64,000 bases of DNA from Marinoscillum sp965229915 (lineage in GTDB: Bacteria > Bacteroidota > Bacteroidia > Cytophagales > Cyclobacteriaceae), in contig NZ_CBDDJZ010000001.1 of the NCBI RefSeq assembly GCF_965229915.1, positions 1,054,001-1,118,000 of the forward strand, given 5' to 3'. This document shows positions 41,397 to 51,346 of the stretch, in pieces. The translations under genes were made by a program, and so were the position numbers. Under the pieces are notes generated by a model. It was not told where the DNA came from and did not search any database. It was given only the letters and a program-made list of their open reading frames with translations. Each line of letters begins with the position of its first letter. Positions within the stretch are counted from its first letter, which is position 1.

Positions 41397-44300
41397 ATGA
41401 ATTTTCACCGATTCAGAATTTTCATTGTTGGCCTAATTTGTATACTCAATCTAGCTGCGCAACCGAAAAATCCTCTGTTTTATCATGTATATGCGGATTG
41501 GGGAATAACCAGTGACAAATCTACCGTTATTTACCAGGATTACCTGGGTTACATTTGGATCGGTACTGAAGAGGGTTTGAACCGATTTGTCTCGTATGCT
41601 GAGTATAACTTCATACAATACAAAAGCAGCCGCAACGACTCCACCACTCTCGATAATGACTACATCACTACCTTGTTTGAAGACAGTGAAAATAACTTAT
41701 GGATAGGGACTTTGAGTGGATTATCGCTGTACAATCGAGCTTTTGACAACTTCATTAGAGTGAGTCAAAATCATCCACAAATAACCAATAAGCGGGTGCA
41801 TGCGGTAAAAGAACACCTGGGTCAGCTCTGGATAGCCACTGATGACATGCTGTTTGTCTACGATAGAGAGACTGACAGCATCAAAAAAACCTTTGAATGG
41901 AAGGATCAAAACGGGAAACCGGCCAGCTTCCAGGCGCTCTATACCACCAATGATCACATATGGGTGGGCACGTCAGATGGCCTCTATTTTGCTCGGGAGC
42001 TCGAACTGGACCCAATAGAAGGTTATGAGAATGTACAGATTACCAGCATATCACTGTCCAATGGACAGATAATAACCGGTACAGCCAATCAGGGATTATG
42101 GGCCCTCAATAAACTTGGCGGGATCACGCGCTTTACCACGGAGAGTTCTCCTGCCATCTCCAGCAATCAGGTAAATGATGCCATAGAAGTAAAAAGTGGC
42201 AAAATCTGGGTGGCTTCAAAGGATGGTTTGACCTTCTTAAATGTAGAGGACTCTACTTCTCAATTCTTAACATATGATTTCAACAATTACTATGGACTTT
42301 CAGATTATGAAGTTAGGGACCTATTCGAGGATTCAGCTGGTGCTGTGTGGATGACCACTCCATTGGGTGGAGTGAATTACTATCACGAATCCGATAATCA
42401 ATTTGACTATTATGGTCAAAAAACGAGCTCAGCAAAGAACGATGAATTGTTGGACTACAATGTGCTGTCTACATACACAGATCGGACTAAAAATGAGCTA
42501 TGGCTTGGCTCCAGATCTGGTATCTCCGTTTATTCCGAAGATGAAGACCGCTTCACTCATTATCCTTTTTTGATGAATGGTGTGCGCACCAATAACCAGA
42601 TTCTTTCCATCGAGAGAGACGCCTCCGGATTGTTCTGGTTGGGGACAGAAAAAGGATTGTACACCTTTGATGAACCCACTGGTAGATATCAGAAGATCAA
42701 TGATCATCCAGACTTTCGAGATCAAGTAAATGTAGTTTTTATTGATAGTAATGAGGCCTTGTGGATTGGCACTCAAACCAAAGGGTTAAAACGTCTTGGA
42801 AGTGAGCTAGACGAATATGATGTAAGGTTTGCGATAGGAGAAGATGAAGTAGCCATTCCAAATATCAATGACATCATGGAACTACCAGATGGAAGCATCT
42901 GGGTAGGTACAGCCAGTGGCTTGTTTAAAGTAAATGGGAACAATGTGTTGGAATCTCGGCCTATTGTACTAAAAGACGACAAGGTGACTAATTCATGGGT
43001 CAATTATCTGTGTACAAGTACGGCAGGTGAGCTGATCGTGGGTACCAGACAGGAAGGACTGGTCATCATCAAAGAGGACCAACCAGAAGACAAGGTCATG
43101 ATCAGTAAAGCCAGTGGGCTGGCTACCAATGACATCCGTTCCATGATCCGCATGTCTGATAGTTTGGTCTGGATCTCCACCAATGCAGGTCTCGCTAAGC
43201 TCACTACGAGCAAAGACAGTGTACTGAAAGTGACCAACTTCTACTTGCATGACGGTCTACAGGGAAAACAATTCACCCCTAAAGCTGGAGTTGCCCTGAA
43301 CAAACGTGTCTATTTTGGCGGACTAAGTGGTATCACACATTTTGATCCTGCCAAAATCAAGGAGTTTGACCTTCCCCTGAATGTGAATTTTACCCATTTG
43401 CATGTCAACGATAAACTCATTAAGCCCGGACAGGACGCAGGACTAGCCAAATCAATAGACATCTCAGACACCTTGATGCTTGCGGCTGATCAGAACAATT
43501 TTACGATCACCTTCACGGCAATGGATTACATGCGTCCTGACAGTGTTAAGTACCGATATAAGCTGGAAAATTATGATCAAAACTGGATGAACTCTACGGA
43601 TCATTCGGCCACTTACACCAATATTCCCAGAGGGAAGCAATACACCTTCACTGTGGAGGCAGTCAGTAGATTTAGGACATGGAGTGAACCAAAGAAACTC
43701 ACCATTTACATCGCTCCTTACTTTTACGAAACTGCGTGGTTCAAAATTCTGGTTGCTTTTCTCACAGTAGCTATACTATTTGGCGTATTGCGCTACAGGG
43801 AACAGGCCGCAGACTTCAAGCAAAGAAACCTACAGCGACTGATAGACCTACGAACCAAGGAATTGAAACTGGAAGTGGAGGCGAAGGAAAAAACAGCTGT
43901 GGAGCTCGAAAAAGCGAAAAACGACGCTGAAAAAGCCAACCGTATCAAAAGCGAATTCCTCGCGAACATCAGCCACGAGATCCGAACACCCTTAAATGGG
44001 ATCCTGGGGATGAGTCATCTGGTCTCCGAAAACGAACCCAACCCGGAGAACAAAGAAATGTTGGGCATTTTGGGACGGTCGGCTGAGTCACTGAGAGATA
44101 TCATCGATGATCTGCTAGATCTCAGCAAGATAGAAGCTGGAAAGTACGATATTTCCTTTGAAGATTTTGATCTACCGAGGCTCGTCAATGAGATAGTGTT
44201 GGCTTTCCAGCCAGAAGCAGAACACAAGAAAATCGACTTGAAGGCTTCCATTGCGCCTAATATTCCCAACCTCCTCATTGGGGATGAACTGCGCATCAAA

Positions 44301-45080
44301 CAAGTGATAGTCAACCTCCTGTCCAATAGCTTGAAGTTTACGGAAACTGGAAGTATCGAGGTGATCCTGAGACAATTGGAAGACTCTGAAACCCATACAC
44401 GTCTGTTTATAGGTGTCAGAGACACGGGCATTGGCATACCGTATGACAAACAAGAGGATGTATTTTCAAGCTTTACACAAGTAGAGACTGGATCCAAACG
44501 CAAATATGGTGGCACTGGTCTTGGTCTGGCCATCTCCAAAAAGCTCATCAGTCTGATGGGTGGAGAGATCAGTTTGGAAAGCACACCGGGTGAAGGCTCG
44601 TTTTTCAAAATCGAATTACCACTCAAGCATAGCCAGAAAGACTCGAATTCACTGGAAGGCTCAACAGACATCTACATACCAGAAGGGAAAAAGATCCTGC
44701 TGGTAGAAGACAATATGGTCAATACCATGGTAGCAACCAAAATGCTCAACAAATCGAATCAGCAGGTGGATACTGCCAGTAACGGAAAAGAAGCGCTCGA
44801 AAGAGCGAAAGAAGAAACCTACGACCTGATATTGATGGATGTGCAGATGCCTGTGATGGATGGTCTCGAAGCAACGGTGAGGATACGGCAGCTTGACAGT
44901 GAGTCCGCCAAGACACCCATAGTGGCCCTAACAGCTGGAGCCATGCAAAAAGACCGGGAAAAGGCGATGAATGTAGGTATGAACGACTTTCTAGCCAAGC
45001 CGATCAGCTATGATCAGCTCGCCAAAATCCTCTCAAAACACCTCAGTAGTCCTGAAGAAGTACCTTCCATGCAGAAGTAA
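41397..45080 (+). CDS. Hybrid histidine kinase with two-component propeller sensor (no AraC output)
   Basis: 1227 residues. A signal peptide leads into about 14 two-component regulator propeller repeats (recurring W-I-G-T and L-F-E-D-S-x-x-N/G-x-L/V-W), then a Y_Y_Y domain near 680-770, and one membrane span near 780-800. The HisKA domain has N-I-S-H-E-I-R-T-P (His about 862), the ATPase domain has N-L-L-S-N-S-L-K-F and G-T-G-L-G-L-A-I. The receiver domain starts near 1098, with phosphoacceptor Asp about 1146 in L-M-D-V-Q-M-P. Unlike classical polysaccharide-sensing hybrids it ends after the receiver, with no AraC-type DNA-binding domain. Divergent from the adhesin operon across 222 bp. Confidence 0.94.
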   Translation: MNFHRFRIFIVGLICILNLAAQPKNPLFYHVYADWGITSDKSTVIYQDYLGYIWIGTEEGLNRFVSYAEYNFIQYKSSRNDSTTLDNDYITTLFEDSENNLWIGTLSGLSLYNRAFDNFIRVSQNHPQITNKRVHAVKEHLGQLWIATDDMLFVYDRETDSIKKTFEWKDQNGKPASFQALYTTNDHIWVGTSDGLYFARELELDPIEGYENVQITSISLSNGQIITGTANQGLWALNKLGGITRFTTESSPAISSNQVNDAIEVKSGKIWVASKDGLTFLNVEDSTSQFLTYDFNNYYGLSDYEVRDLFEDSAGAVWMTTPLGGVNYYHESDNQFDYYGQKTSSAKNDELLDYNVLSTYTDRTKNELWLGSRSGISVYSEDEDRFTHYPFLMNGVRTNNQILSIERDASGLFWLGTEKGLYTFDEPTGRYQKINDHPDFRDQVNVVFIDSNEALWIGTQTKGLKRLGSELDEYDVRFAIGEDEVAIPNINDIMELPDGSIWVGTASGLFKVNGNNVLESRPIVLKDDKVTNSWVNYLCTSTAGELIVGTRQEGLVIIKEDQPEDKVMISKASGLATNDIRSMIRMSDSLVWISTNAGLAKLTTSKDSVLKVTNFYLHDGLQGKQFTPKAGVALNKRVYFGGLSGITHFDPAKIKEFDLPLNVNFTHLHVNDKLIKPGQDAGLAKSIDISDTLMLAADQNNFTITFTAMDYMRPDSVKYRYKLENYDQNWMNSTDHSATYTNIPRGKQYTFTVEAVSRFRTWSEPKKLTIYIAPYFYETAWFKILVAFLTVAILFGVLRYREQAADFKQRNLQRLIDLRTKELKLEVEAKEKTAVELEKAKNDAEKANRIKSEFLANISHEIRTPLNGILGMSHLVSENEPNPENKEMLGILGRSAESLRDIIDDLLDLSKIEAGKYDISFEDFDLPRLVNEIVLAFQPEAEHKKIDLKASIAPNIPNLLIGDELRIKQVIVNLLSNSLKFTETGSIEVILRQLEDSETHTRLFIGVRDTGIGIPYDKQEDVFSSFTQVETGSKRKYGGTGLGLAISKKLISLMGGEISLESTPGEGSFFKIELPLKHSQKDSNSLEGSTDIYIPEGKKILLVEDNMVNTMVATKMLNKSNQQVDTASNGKEALERAKEETYDLILMDVQMPVMDGLEATVRIRQLDSESAKTPIVALTAGAMQKDREKAMNVGMNDFLAKPISYDQLAKILSKHLSSPEEVPSMQK

Positions 45081-45942
45081 CATCTCCTGCATCCAGGTGC
45101 TGTGCGGCTAGCTTGTGCAATTCATCCTGTATCTGATCTGGTTCGTGATCTATGTACTCCAGAATAGCACTTACTTCGGGTTCGTTTGCAAACTCCTCCA
45201 CTTCTTCCTGCGAAGGTAAGGTTTCCACATTTCCAAGCTTACCCAGATGATTACCAGTCAGTATTTTGCTGTTCTTGATGCTTCCAGGTATCTGATCTAC
45301 TCCCATTCCTTTATTCTTTATCGGTTTCTCTATTTCGAACAATGCATCTCCCTGTGCTCTACAGTACCAATTGCCCCCCATTCGAGATACGGCATCTAAT
45401 TTAACAGGATCTATCTGATTATCAAGGATAATTCGTTCTTCTATGTGCGCCTTGAGCACTTCACAGATAACCAACACACCAGCTCCACCCTGATCACCCA
45501 GTGGCTTGATCTCTATGACCCTGCACTCATATACAGCCGGCGACTCAGCCACTCGTGGTGGAGTGACCAGGTCCGAATCTTCTGGTGTGAGGCCAGATTT
45601 CACAAACTCGTTGACGCCCTTATCATATTCAGTACTGGATAAAGACATCTGCTCCACCATGCTATAATCTACAATGGATATGGTGACTTCCGGCACTTCA
45701 TACACATTATCCAGGGTATGCTTGGTGGTATTGTCTCTTCCTCTCCTTGCTGGCGAAAACACCAGAATAGGTGGATTAGCACTAAATACATTGAAAAACG
45801 AAAAAGGACTCAAGTTGACATTACCCTCCTTATCTACTGTACTGGCAAAGGCAATTGGTCTGGGAGCTATTGTTCCTAGCAAAAACTGGTGTAGCTGTGG
45901 AACTGGCAACTCTCCCGGGATAATTGTTCTGTAGGTTTTCAT
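45043..45942 (-). CDS. Flavin reductase family protein with C-terminal extension
   Basis: 299 residues. The N-terminal 200 residues are a split-barrel flavin reductase domain (L-G-T-I-A-P-R-P-I-A-F-A-S-T, then N-L-S-P-F-S-F-F-N). The last 90 or so residues form an acidic helical extension of unknown role. It overlaps the 3' end of the kinase gene by 38 nt on the opposite strand and fumarylacetoacetase by 4 nt. The coupling suggests it belongs to aromatic amino acid catabolism or a nearby monooxygenase step, but this is inference. Confidence 0.88.
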   Translation of the reverse strand: MKTYRTIIPGELPVPQLHQFLLGTIAPRPIAFASTVDKEGNVNLSPFSFFNVFSANPPILVFSPARRGRDNTTKHTLDNVYEVPEVTISIVDYSMVEQMSLSSTEYDKGVNEFVKSGLTPEDSDLVTPPRVAESPAVYECRVIEIKPLGDQGGAGVLVICEVLKAHIEERIILDNQIDPVKLDAVSRMGGNWYCRAQGDALFEIEKPIKNKGMGVDQIPGSIKNSKILTGNHLGKLGNVETLPSQEEVEEFANEPEVSAILEYIDHEPDQIQDELHKLAAQHLDAGDVTSAWKVLLQDY

Positions 45943-47210
45943 TTGGCAGGTAAGATTTTAGTTCTCACTTCTCCAAACCCGATTCGCACACCATCTTTCT
46001 CACCATATCCTCTCATGGTAACCTCATCTCCATCGTGGATGAATTTACGCTCGGTACCATCTGGCATCATCAACGGCTTGGTTCCTTTCCAGGCTAGTTC
46101 CAACATACTCCCATAAGCGTCAGGCGTTGGGCCACTGATGGTACCACTAGCATACATATCTCCTACATTGATGTTGCAGCCATTCACTGTGTGATGTGCC
46201 AGCTGCTGCCGCACGTTCCAGTACATGTGGCGGAAATTGGATCTGGCTACACACGTTTCCGTAGAGCCCTCTGGTTGGATGAACACTTCCAGATTGATAT
46301 CAAAATGGCTCTTTCCGGTGTATTTGAGATAAGGTAGCACCTCTGGTTCTTGCACTGGACCTGCCACTTTGAATGGCTCCAAAGCCTCCATGGTCACAAT
46401 CCATGGTGAGATAGAAGAACCAAAGTTCTTGGCGAGGAATGGCCCTAAAGGAACATATTCCCATTTCTGAATATCCCTTGCAGACCAATCATTGAACAAA
46501 GTGAACCCGAAAATATATTCATCGGCCTCATCCGGTGTGATGGAGTTACCCAACTCATTCACCTTTCCGGTGACAAAGGCCATTTCTAATTCGAAATCTA
46601 GTCGTTTCGTAGGCCCAAAAGAAGGCTTAGACGCCTCAGGCTCCATGGTCTGCCCTTTAGGCCTTCGAAGGTCTGTCCCGCTCACCACGATACTGCTGGC
46701 CCGACCGTGATAACCCACAGGGATGTGTTTCCAGTTTGGGAGCAGTGCATTATCAGGATCTCTAAACATAGTCCCTACATTAGTTGCGTGTTGCTCGCTG
46801 GAGTAAAAATCAGTATAATCTCCAACATGAACGGGCATCAGAAGGTCGACTTCCCCTACAGGCGTCAAAACCGATGATTTTCCTTCGGCATTGTCCCTTA
46901 GTTCTGCATTATCTTTTTGAAAAATCTCCGACAGACGTTCACGTACCGCATTGGTAGTGGACTTGCCCAGAGCGATAAATCCGTTTAGTGTATGATGATT
47001 GAAAATTCCTTCGGGAAGGGTTATGCTGGAAAAGTACCCCAGCTGATGCAAAGCATCTAGATTAATGACCTGATCACCGATGATGGAAGCGGCTTTTGGG
47101 GTGTTATCTCCTTTTTTGATAATACCAAAAGGCAGATTCTGAATGGGGAAATCAGAATCTGCTGGTACTGCTATCCATGATGTTAGTTTGGGGTTATTTG
47201 CTGCTATCAT
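45939..47210 (-). CDS. fahA: Fumarylacetoacetase
   Basis: 423 residues, the full length of the family. The FAH fold shows G-Y-H-G-R-A-S-S-I-V near residue 160, P-S-F-G-P-T-K-R-L-D-F-E-L-E-M near 190-206 (metal ligands), and F-N-D-W-S-A-R-D-I near 235. It hydrolyses fumarylacetoacetate to fumarate and acetoacetate, the last step of phenylalanine and tyrosine breakdown. It is co-transcribed with the flavin reductase, likely after the MFS gene. The tetrahydrobiopterin operon at 28-30 kb could supply the phenylalanine hydroxylase step, though no hydroxylase gene is in the window. Confidence 0.96.
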   Translation of the reverse strand: MIAANNPKLTSWIAVPADSDFPIQNLPFGIIKKGDNTPKAASIIGDQVINLDALHQLGYFSSITLPEGIFNHHTLNGFIALGKSTTNAVRERLSEIFQKDNAELRDNAEGKSSVLTPVGEVDLLMPVHVGDYTDFYSSEQHATNVGTMFRDPDNALLPNWKHIPVGYHGRASSIVVSGTDLRRPKGQTMEPEASKPSFGPTKRLDFELEMAFVTGKVNELGNSITPDEADEYIFGFTLFNDWSARDIQKWEYVPLGPFLAKNFGSSISPWIVTMEALEPFKVAGPVQEPEVLPYLKYTGKSHFDINLEVFIQPEGSTETCVARSNFRHMYWNVRQQLAHHTVNGCNINVGDMYASGTISGPTPDAYGSMLELAWKGTKPLMMPDGTERKFIHDGDEVTMRGYGEKDGVRIGFGEVRTKILPAK

Positions 47211-47281
47211 TGATCTCTGTTGTTTCTTGAATTAATAGATGCAATGATAGATGGTTAGATGTGTTTCACAAAAACACCCAA

Positions 47282-48418
47282 TTAGAATTTACCCTGATAG
47301 ACGAGAATGGCTTCCAGTATTCCGTTTGGCAGTTCAAAACCTGCAAAGAAGATCCCTACACCAAATACTTTTTGTTTGTCTTTGACCACCGATAGTGCCA
47401 AAGGCAAGAAGCTTACTGACATCAACGCATAAAAGACAATGAAGAGAATGATCAGAATGGTGAGTATCAAATGGTTGTCGATCAGAAAAATACCAGCTGT
47501 TACCGCCAGTGTTGCCACGATGCTTAATAAAATGGACATGTATACTGATCGAGTCTCCGTGAGCTTACTCATTGGTAAGGAGAGTAGTGCCACTGCTGCC
47601 AAGATAATAGAAGCGATACCATCACCAGTCACACCAAATATGGCAAAACCTTTCTCTTCAAAGAGGGCCGGAAACAAGTTGAAAAGAACAGTGGTAGCAA
47701 GACCCAGTGCAATTCCCAGAATAAATGCGTAGGTAAAGTCTGATTTCGCTAATTCTGTTGGTTTCGGCTTGTCGGTAATGATGGTGCTGTTTCTTTTAAG
47801 CAAAAGTCCACTAAAGAATACGGCCACTCCACCTACTACAAAAGTCAGAGGAGCACCAATAAAATTCACTAAATCCACAATAATTGGTTCGAGAGCGTAA
47901 AGCAATCCATACACAATTGTCAGCACGGCCATCGCCGTTGGCAGCTTTTTAGAAGGCACGAACAGTTCGATCGTAGATATAGCCGGACTGGTAAATATGG
48001 CCATAGAAAACAACCAGAGCGTAATGAGTACTGGCAGTATCCATTTGAAAATCGGTCCTGGCTCCGTAAACAGTGTGAAGGCAGTAGCCATAAAAATCAT
48101 GGCGGCAAAACTGACACCAGCAGAGATAATAGGTAGCCTCTTACCAGCTGTTACACGAAATTTATCTCCTAGCCGACCGGCTATTGGTGGAGCAATGACC
48201 ATAATGATTCCCTGCACGATGAACAGGAACATGGTCAGGCTTGTGAAATTGTAGGTCTCCAACAGGATGGGTTGGTAATTGTAATAAGCGATCCACCCAA
48301 TAATGACCGAAGCATAAAGAGTGGCAAGACTCAACAATTGCTTCCAGAGAATATCGGTTTTCTCCTGATATTTAGCGGCGGAATTCGAAGTATGAGTAAT
48401 TGCGGGATTGTACTCCAT
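47282..48418 (-). CDS. MFS transporter
   Basis: 378 residues with about 11-12 membrane helices. A short loop G-R-L-G-D-K-F after the second helix fits the major facilitator loop 2-3 signature. The overall pattern resembles the GPH or sugar-type MFS branches, but no substrate is readable. It lies 71 nt before fumarylacetoacetase in the same direction and may export or import a pathway intermediate. Two direct repeats sit just upstream. Confidence 0.85.
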   Translation of the reverse strand: MEYNPAITHTSNSAAKYQEKTDILWKQLLSLATLYASVIIGWIAYYNYQPILLETYNFTSLTMFLFIVQGIIMVIAPPIAGRLGDKFRVTAGKRLPIISAGVSFAAMIFMATAFTLFTEPGPIFKWILPVLITLWLFSMAIFTSPAISTIELFVPSKKLPTAMAVLTIVYGLLYALEPIIVDLVNFIGAPLTFVVGGVAVFFSGLLLKRNSTIITDKPKPTELAKSDFTYAFILGIALGLATTVLFNLFPALFEEKGFAIFGVTGDGIASIILAAVALLSLPMSKLTETRSVYMSILLSIVATLAVTAGIFLIDNHLILTILIILFIVFYALMSVSFLPLALSVVKDKQKVFGVGIFFAGFELPNGILEAILVYQGKF

Positions 48419-48429
48419 GGTTAATAATT

Positions 48430-48459
48430 AGTTTAAGTTGATAGTTTCAAGTTTAAGTT
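48430..48459. repeat. Pair of 10-bp direct repeats upstream of the MFS gene
   Basis: AGTTTAAGTT occurs at 48430-48439 and again at 48450-48459, a 20-bp period (two helical turns), starting 11 bp upstream of the MFS start codon. It could be a regulator binding site. Confidence 0.5.
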
Positions 48460-48593
48460 AGGCTGTCTTAAACCTAACACCCCATGTACGTACAAATAAG
48501 AGCATTTGGATTTATTTGTTCAAAGATTTTTAGACCAACACTAAACAAAAGCTATCTATTCCTATTGGGAAACACTCTACCAATATTTTGATT

Positions 48594-48601
48594 TAACTTT
48601 G
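48594..48601 (+). promoter_or_regulatory. Probable -7 element of valS
   Basis: TAACTTTG matches TAnnTTTG exactly; the valS ATG is 40 nt downstream. No convincing -33 partner at 19 bp. Confidence 0.5.
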
Positions 48602-48640
48602 CCGCCTGATTTAATTCACTAAGATTTTCTAAGTTTCTCA

Positions 48641-51322
48641 ATGGAGATTTCAACTAAATACGACCCGGCACAAACCGAAGACAAATGGTACCAATACTGG
48701 ATGGAAAAAGGCTTTTTCAAAGCCAAAGTGGATCCTAACAAGGAGCCCTATTCCATCGTCATCCCACCACCCAACGTTACGGGTGTCCTCCACATGGGTC
48801 ACATGCTGAACAACACCATCCAGGATGTGCTGATCAGAAAAGCGCGGATGGAAGGAAAAGAAGCCTGCTGGGTACCGGGGACGGACCATGCGTCCATCGC
48901 CACGGAAGCCAAGGTGGTGGCCATGCTTCGTGAAAAAGGCATTAAGAAAAGTGACCTCTCCAGGGATGAATTCATGAAATACGCCTGGGAATGGAAGGAG
49001 AAATATGGCGGCATTATCCTGGAGCAGTTGAAGAAACTCGGTGCATCATGTGATTGGGATCGCACGGCCTTCACCATGGATGATGATTACTACGACGCTG
49101 TAATCAAAGTATTCATTGACCTCTTCAATAAGGGCTTTATCTACCGCGGCTTGCGCATGATCAACTGGGACTGTGAAGCTAAAACCGCGCTCTCAAATGA
49201 AGAAGTGATCTACAAAGAAGGTGGTGAACAAGCCAACCTCTACTATGTGAATTACCACATTAAGGACTCTGATGAGCACGTAACCATCGCCACCGTACGA
49301 CCTGAGACTATACTTGGTGACGCAGCAATCGCTGTGAACCCAAATGACGAACGCCATGCACATCTCATCGGCAAGAAAGCTATTGTTCCATTCGTAGAAC
49401 GTGAGATCCCAATCATCGGTGATACTTATGTAGAACTGGATTTTGGAACAGGATGTCTGAAGGTTACTCCAGCGCATGATCCTAATGACTATGAAATCGG
49501 TCAGCGTCACAATCTGGAAGTGATCGACACCATCAACCTGGATGGTACCTTGAACGAAGCGTGTGGCATACCAAAATATGTAGGCAAGGATCGATTTGTC
49601 GTTCGAAAAGAAATTGTCAAAGACCTTACTGAGGCCGGACACCTGATCAAAGAGGAGCAGTTCACTACTCGTATTGGTCGCTCCGAGCGAACCAACACAG
49701 TAGTAGAGCCAAAACTATCGCTACAGTGGTTCATCAAAATGAAAGAAATCTCCCGAACAGCTCACCAGGTAGTGATGGATGATGAGATTCTTTTACATCC
49801 GCCAAAGTTTAAAAACACCTACAACCACTGGATGGATAATGTCCGTGACTGGTGTATCTCACGTCAGCTCTGGTGGGGGCAACGAATTCCCGCTTATTAC
49901 TACGGTCAAGGCGAGGATGATTTTGTAGTTGCTGATAGTCTTGAAAGCGCACTACAACTCGCTCAGGAGAAGTCAGGAAACAAAAGCCTAACTACAGCAG
50001 ATTTGAAGCAGGATGAAGACGTACTCGATACCTGGGCATCATCCTGGTTGTTTCCATTAGCAGTATTTGATGGGTTCAATGACCAGTATTTCGATCAGGA
50101 AAGTGGAAAAATCATCAATGGCAAGAATGCTGAGTTGGACTATTTCTATCCGACCAATACACTGGTGACGGCTCCAGAGATTCTCTTCTTCTGGGTGGCA
50201 CGGATGATCATCGCTGGTTACGAGTACAAAGGCGATAAGCCATTCAAAAATGTATACCTAACGGGAATCGTGCGAGACAAGCAACGTCGAAAGATGTCCA
50301 AATCGCTGGGCAACTCTCCAGATCCATTGGACCTGATCAAGGAATATGGGGCTGATGGCGTACGCACAGGGATGCTCTTTTCCTCCCCTGCTGGTAACGA
50401 TTTACTGTTCGACGAAAAACTGGTGGAGCAGGGAAGAAACTTTGCGAACAAGATCTGGAATGCCTTCCGTCTGGTAAAAGGCTGGGATATCACTCATGAA
50501 GCACAGCCGGAAGTGAATGCAGTGGCTATTGAGTGGTTCGAAAACCGATACAATCAGGCGAAGGCAGAACTGGAAGATCATTTCGCCAAGTACCGACTAT
50601 CCGATGCACTCATGACCGTATACAAGCTGGTTTGGAATGACTTCTGCAGCTGGTACCTAGAGTGGATCAAGCCTGGTTACGAGCAGCCGATAGACGAGGC
50701 AACTCATGCGAAAACCCTGGATTTCTTTGAACAGGTGATGAAGCTATTGCATCCGTTCATGCCATTTATTACCGAGGAAATTTGGCATAGCATCAAAGAA
50801 CGATCTGAGGAAAATTGCCTGATCAAAGCAGCCTGGCCGGAAACAAAGGACTTTGACCAATCCATTCTGGATGAAGCGGAACTGCTTTTTGAAATCACTT
50901 CCAATGTTCGGAATCTCAGAAGCAGCAAAGGGATCTCTCCAAAAGAGGAGTTGGATCTGTCTGTAAAAACCGATCAGGAAGCTGTGATCAACAAACTCGG
51001 CTCATCTCTGAAGAAGCTAGCAAACGTTTGTGACCCAATCATCACCACTGAAAAGCCCGAGAATTGTTTCAGTTTTGTGGTGAAATCACATGAGTTGTTC
51101 GTTCCAGTTTCTGAGGAAATAGATGTGGAAGCGGAAAAAGCCAAACTCACCGAAGAACTGACGTACACCAAAGGGTTTTTGAAGTCCGTGGAGAAAAAGC
51201 TGAGTAACGAACGGTTTGTAAACAATGCACCAGAACAGGTCGTTGCGATGGAGCAAAAGAAAAAGGCTGATGCGGAAGCTAAAATCGCTTCGCTGGAGGC
51301 TAGTCTTGCATCACTGAGTTAA
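48641..51322 (+). CDS. valS: Valyl-tRNA synthetase ValS
   Basis: 893 residues. The class I motifs are P-P-P-N-V-T-G-V-L-H-M-G-H (HIGH box, about residue 46) and R-R-K-M-S-K-S-L-G-N (KMSKS box, about residue 549). The editing domain contains G-T-G-C-L-K-V-T-P-A-H-D near residue 275. The anticodon domain follows, and a C-terminal coiled coil runs over the last 65 or so residues. It charges tRNA-Val. Monocistronic, with a -7 promoter element 40 nt upstream. Confidence 0.98.
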   Translation: MEISTKYDPAQTEDKWYQYWMEKGFFKAKVDPNKEPYSIVIPPPNVTGVLHMGHMLNNTIQDVLIRKARMEGKEACWVPGTDHASIATEAKVVAMLREKGIKKSDLSRDEFMKYAWEWKEKYGGIILEQLKKLGASCDWDRTAFTMDDDYYDAVIKVFIDLFNKGFIYRGLRMINWDCEAKTALSNEEVIYKEGGEQANLYYVNYHIKDSDEHVTIATVRPETILGDAAIAVNPNDERHAHLIGKKAIVPFVEREIPIIGDTYVELDFGTGCLKVTPAHDPNDYEIGQRHNLEVIDTINLDGTLNEACGIPKYVGKDRFVVRKEIVKDLTEAGHLIKEEQFTTRIGRSERTNTVVEPKLSLQWFIKMKEISRTAHQVVMDDEILLHPPKFKNTYNHWMDNVRDWCISRQLWWGQRIPAYYYGQGEDDFVVADSLESALQLAQEKSGNKSLTTADLKQDEDVLDTWASSWLFPLAVFDGFNDQYFDQESGKIINGKNAELDYFYPTNTLVTAPEILFFWVARMIIAGYEYKGDKPFKNVYLTGIVRDKQRRKMSKSLGNSPDPLDLIKEYGADGVRTGMLFSSPAGNDLLFDEKLVEQGRNFANKIWNAFRLVKGWDITHEAQPEVNAVAIEWFENRYNQAKAELEDHFAKYRLSDALMTVYKLVWNDFCSWYLEWIKPGYEQPIDEATHAKTLDFFEQVMKLLHPFMPFITEEIWHSIKERSEENCLIKAAWPETKDFDQSILDEAELLFEITSNVRNLRSSKGISPKEELDLSVKTDQEAVINKLGSSLKKLANVCDPIITTEKPENCFSFVVKSHELFVPVSEEIDVEAEKAKLTEELTYTKGFLKSVEKKLSNERFVNNAPEQVVAMEQKKKADAEAKIASLEASLASLS

Positions 51323-51346
51323 GAGAAAGCAATTAGAGAAGGAGTA

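Noticed and set aside
44015..44671. 218-residue frame antisense to the hybrid kinase
   Set aside because: It mirrors the conserved kinase and ATPase domains on the other strand and has no recognisable protein features.
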